Assembly (NCBI RefSeq): GCF_031454155.1
Contig: NZ_JAVDQG010000002.1
Coordinates: 310,001 to 374,000, forward strand
Reading direction: 5' to 3'
Source: Desmospora profundinema
GTDB lineage: Bacteria > Bacillota > Bacilli > Thermoactinomycetales > DSM-45169
Length of the DNA: 64,000 nucleotides
Made by a program: the position numbers and the translations under genes. Under the pieces are notes generated by a model that was not told the DNA's origin, did not search any database, and saw only the letters and a program-made list of their open reading frames with translations. Of the stretch, positions 52,299 to 61,445 are shown piece after piece. Positions within the stretch are counted from its first letter, which is position 1, and every line of letters begins with the position of its first letter.

Positions 52299-52885
52299 AG
52301 AGATTCCTCCTTCAAATTTGGTCGGTGGACCCGGTCCACCAAATCGTTTCGGGCAGCCAGTGTCAGTGGGTACACTTTTTGACAGCGATCAATCAGAAAA
52401 CGAAGGGTGTTGTCCAACGACTGAAGAAGCGCCCGCTCCAAATCGGTCTCCGCCAATTTACGGATTTCATCCACTCCCGGGTAGCGGCGTCCCGGTTCGA
52501 TCACGTCGGCAACAAAGATCACTTGTTCCAGTAAACTCATATGCGGACGACCAGAGGTATGATAACGGATCGCATTTAAAATTTCGTCGTCCCCTACCCC
52601 CAGTTCCTCTCGAACGGCTTCCGCTCCCACAAACGCGTGCCACAACTCCGTATTGTGCTCCAAAAGGTCGCGGGGAAGACCCTTGTCCCAGATCATCCGC
52701 CGCATTTTTCCCACCGGCCAAAACTTGCAATAATCATGCAGCAAAGCTGCCGTTTCCGCTTTTTCCACATCGGCGCCAAACCGCTCCGCCAACACCTTGG
52801 CCGTGTCAACCACTCGCAGGGTGTGTTCCCAACGGGTACGGGGCATCTGGGCTCGAACCGCTTCTCTCCAATCAGCTCGATTCAT
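52295..52885 (-). CDS. yqeK: HD-domain phosphohydrolase YqeK
   Basis: 196 residues; HD motif in AALLHDYCKFWP with the first His in RWEHTLRV and later HAFVGAEAVREELG and IRYHTSGRPHMS. YqeK-type proteins hydrolyse diadenosine tetraphosphate symmetrically to ADP. It overlaps the end of nadD by 14 bases and the start of rsfS by 4, the same order as in B. subtilis. Confidence 0.93.
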   Translation of the reverse strand: MNRADWREAVRAQMPRTRWEHTLRVVDTAKVLAERFGADVEKAETAALLHDYCKFWPVGKMRRMIWDKGLPRDLLEHNTELWHAFVGAEAVREELGVGDDEILNAIRYHTSGRPHMSLLEQVIFVADVIEPGRRYPGVDEIRKLAETDLERALLQSLDNTLRFLIDRCQKVYPLTLAARNDLVDRVHRPNLKEESL

Positions 52886-53468
52886 ACAAATGATTCTCCT
52901 CTATATGACGGCGAACTGAATCCGGCACCAGGAATCGAATGGACCTCCCCGTACGCACCCGTTCACGAATATCCGTAGACGAAAGCATCACCTGTATGCC
53001 TCCCGTTACCGGAATCAGACGTTTCCGTATCCACTCCGGAAGGCGGTCGTCATTCTCCCAGTCGTGTCCGGGCCGAGTCAGACCAATCATCCGCACCGTA
53101 TTCAGGATTTCTTTTATTTTATACCATCTCGGCAAATCCAGCACCATATCACTGCCCAGAATGAAGAAAAATTCCCGTTCTGGATGGTGATGCATCAAGA
53201 CTTCCAACGTATCCGCCGTATAAGAAGGGCCGGAGCGCTCCAGCTCGATCCGGGAAACGGAAAAACCGGGCACCCCCTCCACCGCCTGCTGCACCATAAA
53301 AAAACGATGTTCCGCCGACGCCGTGACACAGCCGGACTTATGGGGGGGCCGGGCGGCGGGAATGAACCAAACCTCGTCCAGGCCCGCTGCTTCCCGCGCC
53401 TGCTCCGCCATGATGAGATGGCCATGGTGGATCGGGTCGAAGGTGCCTCCGAATAACCCCGTTTTCAT
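52872..53468 (-). CDS. nadD: Nicotinate-nucleotide adenylyltransferase
   Basis: Adds AMP to nicotinate mononucleotide in NAD synthesis. 198 residues; the nucleotidyltransferase motif GLFGGTFDPIHHGHL is at the N-terminus. PHKSGCVTASAEHRFFM and the C-terminal MLSSTDIRERVRTGRS (SSTxIR motif) follow. Start ATG overlaps the aroE stop (ATGA). In B. subtilis the RNA-binding protein gene yqeI lies between aroE and nadD; here it is absent. Confidence 0.96.
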   Translation of the reverse strand: MKTGLFGGTFDPIHHGHLIMAEQAREAAGLDEVWFIPAARPPHKSGCVTASAEHRFFMVQQAVEGVPGFSVSRIELERSGPSYTADTLEVLMHHHPEREFFFILGSDMVLDLPRWYKIKEILNTVRMIGLTRPGHDWENDDRLPEWIRKRLIPVTGGIQVMLSSTDIRERVRTGRSIRFLVPDSVRRHIEENHLYESS

Positions 53469-54361
53469 GTTGCCCCTTCCTTCTGTCCATTAGAATGGCC
53501 AACAGCGGAGTCGGTATCCAGTGACGCTTCCAGCCGATTCCGCATCCGGTCCGCCGGTGCCTCGGTTCCCGTCCAGCGCTCAAAGGCCAATGCGGCTTGG
53601 TGAACGAGCATCCCCAGTCCCTCATGGGTTTTTGCACCCGCCTCTCTCGCATCCCGCAAGAGACGGGTTTCCCGGGGGTGGTACACCAAGTCGCTGACCA
53701 ACAGTCCCGGACGCAACCATTTTTCCGGGATCACGCTCCCGTTGATCTGGGGATGCATTCCTACCGAGGTGGTTTGCACCACCAACGAGGACCGCTTCAG
53801 CGCTTCCTCCAGCCGTTCCGGGGGAGCTCCCTCCGCCCGGGTCCAACGGGAGAGACGGGCCGCCAACTCTTCCGCTTTGGAGGTTGTTCGGTTGACCACG
53901 GTAACGCGATTCGCTCCAGCCCGTGCCAACGCATAACCCACCGCACGCGCCGCTCCTCCGGCCCCGATGAGAGTGACCGACTCGCCCTTGGGATCAAACC
54001 CGCTTTCCTGCATCAGGGATCGTATATATCCTGCTCCATCGGTGTTGGTCCCCACCCAGCGGCTTCCATCGCGGATCACGGTATTAACCGCCCCGATCGC
54101 TTCGGCGGCTTCTTCCACCTCATCCAGGTAATCCATCACTGCCACCTTGTGGGGAATGGTCACATTAAATCCGCGGAAACCGAGTGCACCCATCCCGGCG
54201 ACGGCATCGGCCAATTCTTCTTCTCCCACATCAAAAGCCAGGTAGACAAAGGGGAGATTCCGCTCTCGAAAAGCAGCGTTCATAATCTGCGGGGACTTGG
54301 AATGGGCGACGGGCCGCCCCAACAGACCCACAGGCGTGGTGTGACTGGTGATTTCCATCAT
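53465..54361 (-). CDS. aroE: Shikimate dehydrogenase
   Basis: NADP-dependent reduction of 3-dehydroshikimate. 298 residues; substrate motif LLGRPVAHSKSPQIMNAAF, GFNVTIPHKVAVMDYLDE with catalytic Lys and Asp nearby, and the NADP loop VTLIGAGGAARAVGYAL. The start ATG at 54361 follows AGGGGAGACT; the frame continues open far upstream inside yqeH but without homology. Part of the yqeG-yqeH-aroE-nadD-yqeK-rsfS operon. Confidence 0.96.
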   Translation of the reverse strand: MMEITSHTTPVGLLGRPVAHSKSPQIMNAAFRERNLPFVYLAFDVGEEELADAVAGMGALGFRGFNVTIPHKVAVMDYLDEVEEAAEAIGAVNTVIRDGSRWVGTNTDGAGYIRSLMQESGFDPKGESVTLIGAGGAARAVGYALARAGANRVTVVNRTTSKAEELAARLSRWTRAEGAPPERLEEALKRSSLVVQTTSVGMHPQINGSVIPEKWLRPGLLVSDLVYHPRETRLLRDAREAGAKTHEGLGMLVHQAALAFERWTGTEAPADRMRNRLEASLDTDSAVGHSNGQKEGAT

Positions 54362-54384
54362 AGTCTCCCCTTTCGGTGATATAT

Positions 54385-55503
54385 TCAAATGATAGACGGG
54401 CGGACTTGCACCTGAATCCCTTCCGGCACCCATACATCCACTTGAGCGCGGTCCGTCCCGCAGGAAACCCATCCTAACCCGGGGATAACCAGATCTTCCT
54501 TTTCCTTTCCCGTTAAGGGAAAGCGGTGGCGTTTCATCGGCGGGATCTCTTTCGGATCCGCCGGCGGCACCAACAGTTGACCTCGCTGTTTTTCCCACAA
54601 TTCGTCCGCTTTTTCCAACTTGGTGCGATGGATGTACAAGGAATTGGCAAAATAGCACACAAAGGGTTGACGTTCTCCCTCCCGAAAATCAAAACGGACC
54701 AGTCCCCCGAAAAAGAGAGTCTGCCCCGCGTTCAGCTGATATCCTTTGGGTTTGATCTCCGTTTGGGGTGTGATCGCCTTCAATTCCTTGGGAGCCACAT
54801 ATTCGCTCATTCGGTCCCGCCGTACGATTCCCGGCATATCCACGATATGCTTGTTTTCTCCCAATGGGATGTAAACCGCATCCAGTGTCGTGCCGGGATA
54901 GGGGGAAGTGGTCACCGATGCCTCCCCTTCCGCTCCGAATTCCCGGAGCAGCGCATTGATAAACGTAGACTTGCCCGCGTTGGCCGTTCCCACCACATAC
55001 ACATCCCGCCCCCGACGCTTTTCCTCAATCGCCTGAGCGGCCTCTTGGATGTGATGTCCTTTTTCGGCGCTGATCAGGATGACATCGACCGGCTTCACCC
55101 CCTGTTCTTTCGCCGTGCGATAGACCCATTCTTTTAATTTTTGCCGCTTCGTCGACCGGGGAAACAAGTCCACTTTGTTGGCCAGGATCAGGATCGGGTT
55201 GCCGCCGGTATGCCGTCCGATTCCGTTGATCCAACTTCCGGCGAAATCAAACAGGTCCACCACCTGTACCACCAAAGCGTCTTGCTTTCCGATCGATTGC
55301 AACCGATTCATATAGGCATCGGCATCATGCTCCACCGGCGCCACATCGTTGTAATGCCGAATGCGGAAGCACCGCTTACAGATAATGTGCTCCCGCTCCA
55401 GGGCCGCTTGCGGCACATAGCCGGAACGCTCCGGATCATCTGCCTGCAACGGGGCGCCGCACCCTTCGCAATGGACCTCTTCCCGCTTTAATTGCTCATT
55501 CAC
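54385..55503 (-). CDS. yqeH: Ribosome biogenesis GTPase YqeH
   Basis: Circularly permuted GTPase for 30S subunit assembly, 372 residues. N-terminal zinc motif CEGCGAPLQ and ICKRCFRIRH, then the permuted order G4 (ILANKVDLFP), G5, G1 (VVGTANAGKSTFINAL), G2 and G3 (VDMPG). A C-terminal extension follows. GTG at 55503 is chosen because it overlaps the yqeG stop (GTGA) with GGGAGG at the right distance. Confidence 0.95.
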   Translation of the reverse strand: MNEQLKREEVHCEGCGAPLQADDPERSGYVPQAALEREHIICKRCFRIRHYNDVAPVEHDADAYMNRLQSIGKQDALVVQVVDLFDFAGSWINGIGRHTGGNPILILANKVDLFPRSTKRQKLKEWVYRTAKEQGVKPVDVILISAEKGHHIQEAAQAIEEKRRGRDVYVVGTANAGKSTFINALLREFGAEGEASVTTSPYPGTTLDAVYIPLGENKHIVDMPGIVRRDRMSEYVAPKELKAITPQTEIKPKGYQLNAGQTLFFGGLVRFDFREGERQPFVCYFANSLYIHRTKLEKADELWEKQRGQLLVPPADPKEIPPMKRHRFPLTGKEKEDLVIPGLGWVSCGTDRAQVDVWVPEGIQVQVRPSII

Positions 55504-56021
55504 TTTCGATCCTCCCATCCCAACAGGCCCCGCTGTTTCATCCAGCGAAAAACAACCCGCTCCATCAGTCGGTTCACCTTGGTGAAAATGCCCTCCACTT
55601 CCGAAACGGGCAACACCAAAATGGTATGCATGCCCCGTCGATTGCCTCCCAGTACATCTGTGAAAAGCTGGTCGCCCACCATCACCGTCTCCTCCGGAGT
55701 CGTTTCCAGCTGGCGCATCGCCCGGTTAAAAGCCGACAATAAAGGTTTTTTCGCCGCATGGATCCAAGGAACGCGCAGCGGAGTCGCAAACCGGGATACC
55801 CGGGTCCGGGTATTGTTAGAGACGATCATCACCTTAAACCCCATCCCCTGCAGCTGATCCAGCCAGCTGATCAATTTCGGCGTCGCATCCGGCCGATCCG
55901 CTTCCACCAGGGTATTGTCCAGATCGACGATGATCGCTTTGACCCCCCGTCGCTGGAGGGCGTTATAATCAATATCATAGATGGATTCAACAAACTCGTC
56001 GGGAATGATCCGCTTCAGCAC
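55500..56021 (-). CDS. yqeG: HAD-superfamily phosphatase YqeG
   Basis: 173 residues, HAD class IIIA. Motif I AIIVDLDNTLVEADRPDATP, motif II VMIVSNNTRTRV, Lys motif in AAKKPLLSAF, and motif III VMVGDQLFTDVLGGNR. YqeG/GEP4-type phosphatase; the bacterial substrate is not settled. First gene of the operon; it overlaps yqeH by 4 bases. Order as in B. subtilis. Confidence 0.94.
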   Translation of the reverse strand: MLKRIIPDEFVESIYDIDYNALQRRGVKAIIVDLDNTLVEADRPDATPKLISWLDQLQGMGFKVMIVSNNTRTRVSRFATPLRVPWIHAAKKPLLSAFNRAMRQLETTPEETVMVGDQLFTDVLGGNRRGMHTILVLPVSEVEGIFTKVNRLMERVVFRWMKQRGLLGWEDRK

Positions 56022-56153
56022 AGCCCCACCTCACCGCTTGTTTAATCGGCACTTACTATACCACATCATGGAAGGCTGAAGCAAAACAGAACGCCCCTCT
56101 CCCCGGACTTCTTTGTTAAAATGATGCCAACCCTCAACAAAAGGAGAGAAACC

Positions 56154-56705
56154 ATGTCCCCGCTTCCCCTCACCACCGTGCGCCTTCACTTGCAACCGTT
56201 TGATTTGGCGGATGCCCCGGCTGTGCAGGAATGGGCCAAAGATGCCCGCGTAGCCGCTACCACATTGAACATTCCCCATCCTTACCCGGACGGAGCCGCA
56301 GAAGATTGGATCGGCTCCCTGCATGAACAGCATCACCGCAATCGAGGCACCACCGTTGCCATCCGCCTCCGACATGATGACACCTTGATCGGCGCCATGG
56401 GATTGGGCATTCATCCCCAGCACAATCGAGCCGAGCTGGCCTACTGGATCGGCGTCCCCTACTGGGGGCAAGGATACGCCACTGAAGCCGCCCGAGCCGT
56501 CATCCGCTACGGCTTTCAGGACCTCGGCCTTCACCGCATCTGGGCCGCCGCCATGGTCCATAACCCCGCCTCCAGCCGGGTACTGGAAAAAGCGGGATTG
56601 AAAAGGGAAGGACTACTCCGCCAGCATGTGAAAAAAGGAGACACCTATATAGACCTGGTGTACTATGGGCTGTTGCAGGAAGAGTGGGCGTCCTTGTGCA
56701 ATTAA
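56154..56705 (+). CDS. GNAT acetyltransferase, RimJ/RimL type
   Basis: 183 residues. RimJ/RimL features: TTVRLHLQPFDLADAPAVQE, RAELAYWIGVPYWGQGYATE (acetyl-CoA loop WGQGYATEA), and the late NPASSRVLEKAGLKREGLLR. Substrate unknown; family members acetylate ribosomal protein N-termini or small molecules. ATG at 56154 follows AAAAGGAGAGAAACC. It is divergent from yqeG and followed by a methyltransferase gene. Confidence 0.9.
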   Translation: MSPLPLTTVRLHLQPFDLADAPAVQEWAKDARVAATTLNIPHPYPDGAAEDWIGSLHEQHHRNRGTTVAIRLRHDDTLIGAMGLGIHPQHNRAELAYWIGVPYWGQGYATEAARAVIRYGFQDLGLHRIWAAAMVHNPASSRVLEKAGLKREGLLRQHVKKGDTYIDLVYYGLLQEEWASLCN

Positions 56706-56753
56706 AAGAAAAGGTAATTTCTGTACCCCACTCATTTGAGAGGAGAGGACACA

Positions 56754-57539
56754 GTGGAAAAAGTCTACGATACCATTGGAGGAAACTATGATACCACCCG
56801 GCGAGCCGACCCTGAGATTACCCGCCGGTTGCGATCTCACCTGCAACTTCCGAACGGCTCATCGGTGATCGATATCGCCTGCGGCACTGGAAATTACACC
56901 ATCGCTTTACACCATTTACACCTTCAGATGACGGGTGTGGACATCTCCAAAACCATGATCGAGCAAGCCCGGACCAAATCGGATCAGATCGACTGGATCC
57001 ACTCGGACGCGGTCTCTCTTCCCGTATCGGAAAGCCGATACGATGGCGCCATCATCGTCTTGTCCATCCATCATATCGCGGATCGACGGCAGGTTTTTCA
57101 TGAGATTTATCGTGTACTAAACCAAGGGCGGCTGGTGATCTTTACTTCTTCACCGGAACAAATGAAAGGCTACTGGTTAAACGAGTATTTTCCCCAAGCG
57201 ATGGACGCTGCTTGCAGCCAGATGCCGTCAGTCCCGCTTATTTACCGAGAATTGCAACATGCGGGTTTTTCGATCATCGGAACGGAATCGTTCCTCGTTC
57301 AACCCGACCTGAAAGACTTTTTCCTGTACAGCGGCCGATACCAACCCGAACTCTACCTCGATAAACAAGTCCGCAAGGGTATTTCCACCTTTGCCACACT
57401 GGCTGATCCAGAAGAAGTGAACAGCGGTTGTGAAAGGCTGAAAGCGGACTTGCAATCGGGACGGTTTAAGGAGGTACAAAACCGATACCGGAGCGACCAA
57501 GGGGATTACTGTTTCATCGTGGCGGAAAAGCGGAAGTGA
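56754..57539 (+). CDS. SAM-dependent methyltransferase, class I
   Basis: 261 residues. Motif I VIDIACGTGNYTIAL, acidic end of strand 2 in MTGVDISKTMIEQA, and motif II/III SRYDGAIIVLSIHHIADRRQ follow the UbiE/Methyltransf_11 type. The N-terminus KVYDTIGGNYDTTRRADPEI is typical of small-molecule methyltransferases. Substrate unknown. GTG at 56754 is preferred due to AGGAGAGG 6-10 bases upstream; an in-frame start at 56736 overlaps that site. 48 bases after the acetyltransferase gene, so probably co-transcribed. Confidence 0.88.
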   Translation: MEKVYDTIGGNYDTTRRADPEITRRLRSHLQLPNGSSVIDIACGTGNYTIALHHLHLQMTGVDISKTMIEQARTKSDQIDWIHSDAVSLPVSESRYDGAIIVLSIHHIADRRQVFHEIYRVLNQGRLVIFTSSPEQMKGYWLNEYFPQAMDAACSQMPSVPLIYRELQHAGFSIIGTESFLVQPDLKDFFLYSGRYQPELYLDKQVRKGISTFATLADPEEVNSGCERLKADLQSGRFKEVQNRYRSDQGDYCFIVAEKRK

Positions 57540-57630
57540 CTTCTCCAATAGCTTTAGCCGGGCTTCTGTCTCCCCGAAGGCGGTGGGCGCGAACCACAGT
57601 ACTGGCCGCATGAAGATCATTCTATTTCAC

Positions 57631-57813
57631 TCACCCCATGGTATTTATAAAAACCCAAGTGATAGCTAAGGCGACAACAGAAACTACAATACGTACGACC
57701 GTATATTTTGTCCAACGAACGACTCGATCTACCCCTATAACATCTAGTGTGAATACGGAAATAATAAAGATAACTCGCCCGACTGCTGGATAAAAAAATC
57801 CTGTACCAAAAAA
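57631..57813 (-). pseudogene. Start-less membrane-protein fragment
   Basis: An open frame of about 60 codons reading two hydrophobic stretches (FFYPAVGRVIFIISVFTLDV and VVRIVVSVVALAITWVFIN) separated by a basic VDRVVRWTK loop, ending in TGA. No ATG, GTG or TTG is in frame before a terminator and two 7-base T-runs. It may be a decayed 3' end, or the runs may hide a frameshift. The region is AT-richer than its surroundings. No family recognised. Confidence 0.35.
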
Positions 57814-57833
57814 AGACCTCCCCCTGTCGGGGG
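57808..57833 (-). terminator. Terminator of the serine hydrolase gene
   Basis: On the minus strand CCCCC-GACA-GGGGG, then AGGTC and seven T. It is 360 bases from the hydrolase stop, with a complete F1 repeat between. Confidence 0.7.
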
Positions 57834-57873
57834 TTGATGATTGAGCGTAATACCTGATCAGTTTCTATACTCC

Positions 57874-58072
57874 ACTAGAGCGTGTCTGAACAATCCGCAG
57901 CGCGAGATCCCGGGTCGGTATGGCTGCCTTCGTTTCGTCGCAAAAGCGCATAGCGAGACCAGGGAACAACAGTGACCCGGGCGAGACTTGTGCTCTGTGA
58001 GTGCAAAGGCGAACCAAATCCATACCGATCCACCCTTCTATTCACGGAAGGTTGAATGACCAGACAGTCCTA
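57874..58072 (+). repeat. F1 repeat, long form
   Basis: 199 bases from CTAGAGCGTGTCTGAACAAT to AATGACCAGACAGTCCTA. It contains the extra module GCGAGACTTGTGCTCTGTGA shared with the copy at 32456. It lies 120 bases downstream of the secreted serine hydrolase stop, in reverse orientation to that gene. Confidence 0.8.
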
Positions 58073-58192
58073 ATAAAGGGAAACACGAATGATGGTATCC
58101 TTCGTGTTTCCATCTGTTCCGTCGTAGTTTGATATCCATGATCCGGGACGTCACAAGTGGATCCCAATCGAAAAAAAGGAATACTTCCCCCC

Positions 58193-59917
58193 TCACCACC
58201 TCCGCTTTTCCCAGCCATCCCCACTCGTCCACTCCACCTTCACCTTTTTCCCGCGGTCATCGCGCAGGACGGGATCCTTCACATACCACCCCCGGCCGTT
58301 CACCGTAGCATCGGTATGATAGCGGAAGCGGAGATGGTTTATTTCAGCGGGAAGTTCAACGCTGCGGCGATGCCAGTCCGCCCGGCCGGAGAGGGCTTCG
58401 GTGAGGGGGTGCCATTCACGTCCATCGCGGGAGCCTTCCACCACACCGTAATCAACAACCGGCTCCGTGCGGTGCCACGTGTCAAATGTGAGCGTACGTT
58501 TGCCCGCAGTCACTGGAAGCAATCCCGTATCCAGCGTGCGGTCGAGATGGTCGCCGTAGCCCGCAAACCACGCTTCTTTTCTACCGGGAATGCGTACCGG
58601 AATCGCATCGGCGACAAAACGGGCCACCTGGCGCCGGATGGGGTTAATGGTGGGGGTGTTCCGGGTCGGATGAACCCGGTTGGTTAAGGTGATGACGATG
58701 GTGGCCTGGTCACGGTTCACCACCATCGCCGTGCCGGTAAAGCCGGTATGGCCCATGGTCCGATGATCGGAAAGAGCATCCATAAACCATCCCTGGTTCA
58801 GCTCCCATCCCAGACCGTGGTCGTTGCCGGGAAACGCTTCATTTTGGTTCTCCTCCATCTGTTCCACCGTCTTCTCCTTCAATATACGTGTCTTGCCGTA
58901 ACTCCCTTTCTGTAACAGCGTATGGGCAAAAATGGCCAGATCATGGGCGGTGGAAAACACACCGGCATGACCCGCTACACCGTCCAGGGACCAGGCGTTT
59001 TCATCGTGGACCTCCCCCCAGACCATCCCCCTCTCCACCTCCGGCTGGTACTCCGTGGCCGCGATCCGTTTTTTTAACGATGCCGGAGGATTGTATAGGG
59101 TATCCTTCATGCCCAATGGTTGGGTGATGTTTTCCCGAACGAACGTATCCAGCCGTTGTCCCGACAACCGCTCCACCAGGGCTCCCAGGGTGATCATGTT
59201 GAGGTCACTGTATATGTAGGAGGTTCCGGGATCCTGTTGCAGCGGATGAGTTAATGCGATCTGAATCCGTTCAGCCCGATTGGATCCTTGCCGATACAGC
59301 GGGATCCACGGCGGCATTCCGGAGGTATGGGCCATCAGTTGGCGAATGGTGACCGTATCCTTTCCGTTTTGGGCAAACTCCGGCAGGTGCTTGGCAACAG
59401 GGTCGTCCAGGTCAAATTTTCCTTCCTCATACAGTTTCATGGCCGCGGTAGTAGTAAAAATTTTGCTGATCGACGCAACGTCGAACAGGGTGTGCTCCCG
59501 CATCGGGATCGGTTCTTCAACCGGTGTGCCGGTGCCATCCCGGTAGCGAAGGGCATGGCCGTATGCTTGCCGCTTTACGACATGCCCCCGACGCACCACA
59601 TATACCACCGCTCCCGGAGACTGACCGTTTTGGACGATCTCTTCCATATAACGATCCATTTCCCCTATGGGCTTTCGTTTCAACCCGGCTGATTCAGGTG
59701 TACCCGGATGGAGAACCCGGCTTGATCTTCCCGGCCGATCCCACGACAAAGGACCTCGATCCGTAAACATGGACCCCTCCTCCAAAGACGTCCCTTTCTC
59801 TTCCCGCCGTTCCATCGTCGGTTCCACCCGTTCTTGTGCCCATATGGAAGAAGGCAACATCAACGTAGCAGCTAAAGCGACGACACCCATCCGTTTCCAC
59901 ATCGTTTTCCCCAACAT
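58193..59917 (-). CDS. Secreted class C beta-lactamase-like serine hydrolase
   Basis: 574 residues. Signal peptide MWKRMGVVALAATLMLPSS with cleavage near IWAQ. Beta-lactamase/transpeptidase-like domain at about 75-455: SISK at 149-152 (Ser149 nucleophile), YSDLN as the Tyr motif, and GHTGFTG as the KTG-like motif. A C-terminal domain (about 470-574) rich in Trp and strands resembles a sugar-binding or discoidin-like module. Similar proteins (AmpC-like esterases and D-aminopeptidases) hydrolyse wall or ester substrates; true beta-lactamase activity cannot be claimed. ATG after GGGGAGGGATCCG. Confidence 0.88.
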   Translation of the reverse strand: MLGKTMWKRMGVVALAATLMLPSSIWAQERVEPTMERREEKGTSLEEGSMFTDRGPLSWDRPGRSSRVLHPGTPESAGLKRKPIGEMDRYMEEIVQNGQSPGAVVYVVRRGHVVKRQAYGHALRYRDGTGTPVEEPIPMREHTLFDVASISKIFTTTAAMKLYEEGKFDLDDPVAKHLPEFAQNGKDTVTIRQLMAHTSGMPPWIPLYRQGSNRAERIQIALTHPLQQDPGTSYIYSDLNMITLGALVERLSGQRLDTFVRENITQPLGMKDTLYNPPASLKKRIAATEYQPEVERGMVWGEVHDENAWSLDGVAGHAGVFSTAHDLAIFAHTLLQKGSYGKTRILKEKTVEQMEENQNEAFPGNDHGLGWELNQGWFMDALSDHRTMGHTGFTGTAMVVNRDQATIVITLTNRVHPTRNTPTINPIRRQVARFVADAIPVRIPGRKEAWFAGYGDHLDRTLDTGLLPVTAGKRTLTFDTWHRTEPVVDYGVVEGSRDGREWHPLTEALSGRADWHRRSVELPAEINHLRFRYHTDATVNGRGWYVKDPVLRDDRGKKVKVEWTSGDGWEKRRW

Positions 59918-60318
59918 CGGATCCCTCCCCGGTTGGCCATTTCCACTCTATATTATCAGAATTGACATTTTATTTTAACCCATACACAGTCTATTATTAC
60001 AATAAAATCAATAAAAGCCAAAAAAGATAAACCGACATCTCGCACCCTCAATTCAAGAAATTTTAATTTATTATTTGTCAATATACTCATTTTTATTTAT
60101 TATTTAAATCAAAAAATCACCTTCCCACATGAATGCAAACGAAATAGAATGTTATTCTTTGATATTGTGTCCATAAGCGTGAAAAAGAGTGATAGATGCT
60201 TCTGTATGCTCAATTTTAGCAATATAAAATAATATTTGCTGATCGCGGCATCAACTTAATATTGCTAGAATTCTAATAGTAAGCCTCTTGTAAAAATTCT
60301 GTAAAAGGATGTGGGAGA
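59918..60318. other. AT-rich intergenic region between divergent secreted-protein genes
   Basis: About 400 bases, far more AT-rich than the surrounding genes, holding the promoters of the serine hydrolase (minus) and the subtilase (plus). TTATTATTT is repeated near 60070 and 60095. I could not single out convincing -35/-10 pairs; TATTGCTAGAATTCTAATAG near 60262 is a partial palindrome. No gene seen. Confidence 0.5.
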
Positions 60319-61437
60319 GTGTTTCGGAAAACAGGGTTTAACCTTTTTCTTAGCGTAATGTTGATGTTCGCTCTCGCTGTGCCTGCCATGGCAGCACCGG
60401 GAGACAGCGGAAGTGACAGTTATCTGGTTCTCTTTCACGAGGATGAAGCAGGAACCTTGAACGATGTCGCCTCCACTGTGGAAAAAACAGGCGGGGACGT
60501 AGAGCACCAGTTTAAACACATCCCCGCAGTAGAAGCCGAGCTGACTACCAAAGAGGTCGCCAAGCTGAAAAAAGATCCCTCCGTCAAAACGGTGGAAAAA
60601 AATCACACTGCCCATGCCCTGCAAACCGTTCCATACGGCATTCCCCAGGTAAAAGCGGACCAAGTCCATTCGACGGGGGTACGCGGTCAAGGGGTGAAGG
60701 TGGCCGTGTTGGACACGGGGATCGACTACAACCATGAAGACCTGAACGTCCGTGGCGGTGCTTCCTTCGTCGGCGGGAATTACATGGACCGCAACGGACA
60801 CGGAACCCATGTGGCCGGTACCATCGCGGCTGTAGATAACAGCATCGGTGTTATCGGTGTGGCACCCGATGCGGAGCTCTATGCCGTCAAAGTGCTGAGT
60901 GATTCCGGATCCGGCTCATACAGCGGCATCGCCCAAGGGATCGAGTGGGCGATCGACAACGGCATGGATGTGATCAACATGAGCCTGGGCGGTTCGTCCA
61001 GTTCCAGTGTTCTCCAAAGTGCCGTCCAACGGGCCTACAACAGCGGCATCGTCGTGGTGGCGGCGGCGGGGAACTCCGGTGCCGGCACGGATACCGTCGG
61101 CTATCCCGCCAAGTATCCGGAAGCCATCGCCGTGGCCGCCGTGGACTCCAACAACCAACGAGCCAGCTTCTCCAGCACGGGACCATCCGTGGAATTGTCC
61201 GCTCCGGGAGTAAATGTGTTGAGCACCATTCCGAGGAACCGGTATTCCAGCTATAGTGGAACCTCCATGGCATCCCCCCATGTCGCCGGTGTGGCCGTGC
61301 TGGTGAAAAGCGCCAATCCCTCGCTTTCCAATGTACAGATCCGCGAGGCGATGAACGCTACCGCCATTCCTTTGGGTGCCAGCAACCAGTACGGCAACGG
61401 CTTGGTGGATGCTGTTGCAGCTGTCAATTATCATTGA
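60319..61437 (+). CDS. Secreted subtilisin-like serine protease (S8)
   Basis: 372-residue preproprotein. Signal peptide at 1-26 (ending PAMAAP), an inhibitor I9 propeptide at about 33-100 ([20 protein letters not shown]), and a mature S8 domain from about 105. The triad is Asp132 ([14 protein letters not shown]), His164 ([11 protein letters not shown]) and Ser316 ([12 protein letters not shown]). Length and motifs match alkaline subtilisins. GTG start at 60319 behind GGATGTGGGAGA. A 16-base palindrome follows the stop codon. Probably expressed in stationary phase; no regulator site was seen. Confidence 0.95.
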   Translation: MFRKTGFNLFLSVMLMFALAVPAMAAPGDSGSDSYLVLFHEDEAGTLNDVASTVEKTGGDVEHQFKHIPAVEAELTTKEVAKLKKDPSVKTVEKNHTAHALQTVPYGIPQVKADQVHSTGVRGQGVKVAVLDTGIDYNHEDLNVRGGASFVGGNYMDRNGHGTHVAGTIAAVDNSIGVIGVAPDAELYAVKVLSDSGSGSYSGIAQGIEWAIDNGMDVINMSLGGSSSSSVLQSAVQRAYNSGIVVVAAAGNSGAGTDTVGYPAKYPEAIAVAAVDSNNQRASFSSTGPSVELSAPGVNVLSTIPRNRYSSYSGTSMASPHVAGVAVLVKSANPSLSNVQIREAMNATAIPLGASNQYGNGLVDAVAAVNYH

Positions 61438-61445
61438 AGCCAACG

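Noticed and set aside
58193-59917. Calling the secreted hydrolase a beta-lactamase resistance gene
   Set aside because: The SxxK and Tyr motifs are shared with many esterases and peptidases, the KTG motif is GHTG, and there is a large extra C-terminal domain; resistance cannot be inferred.
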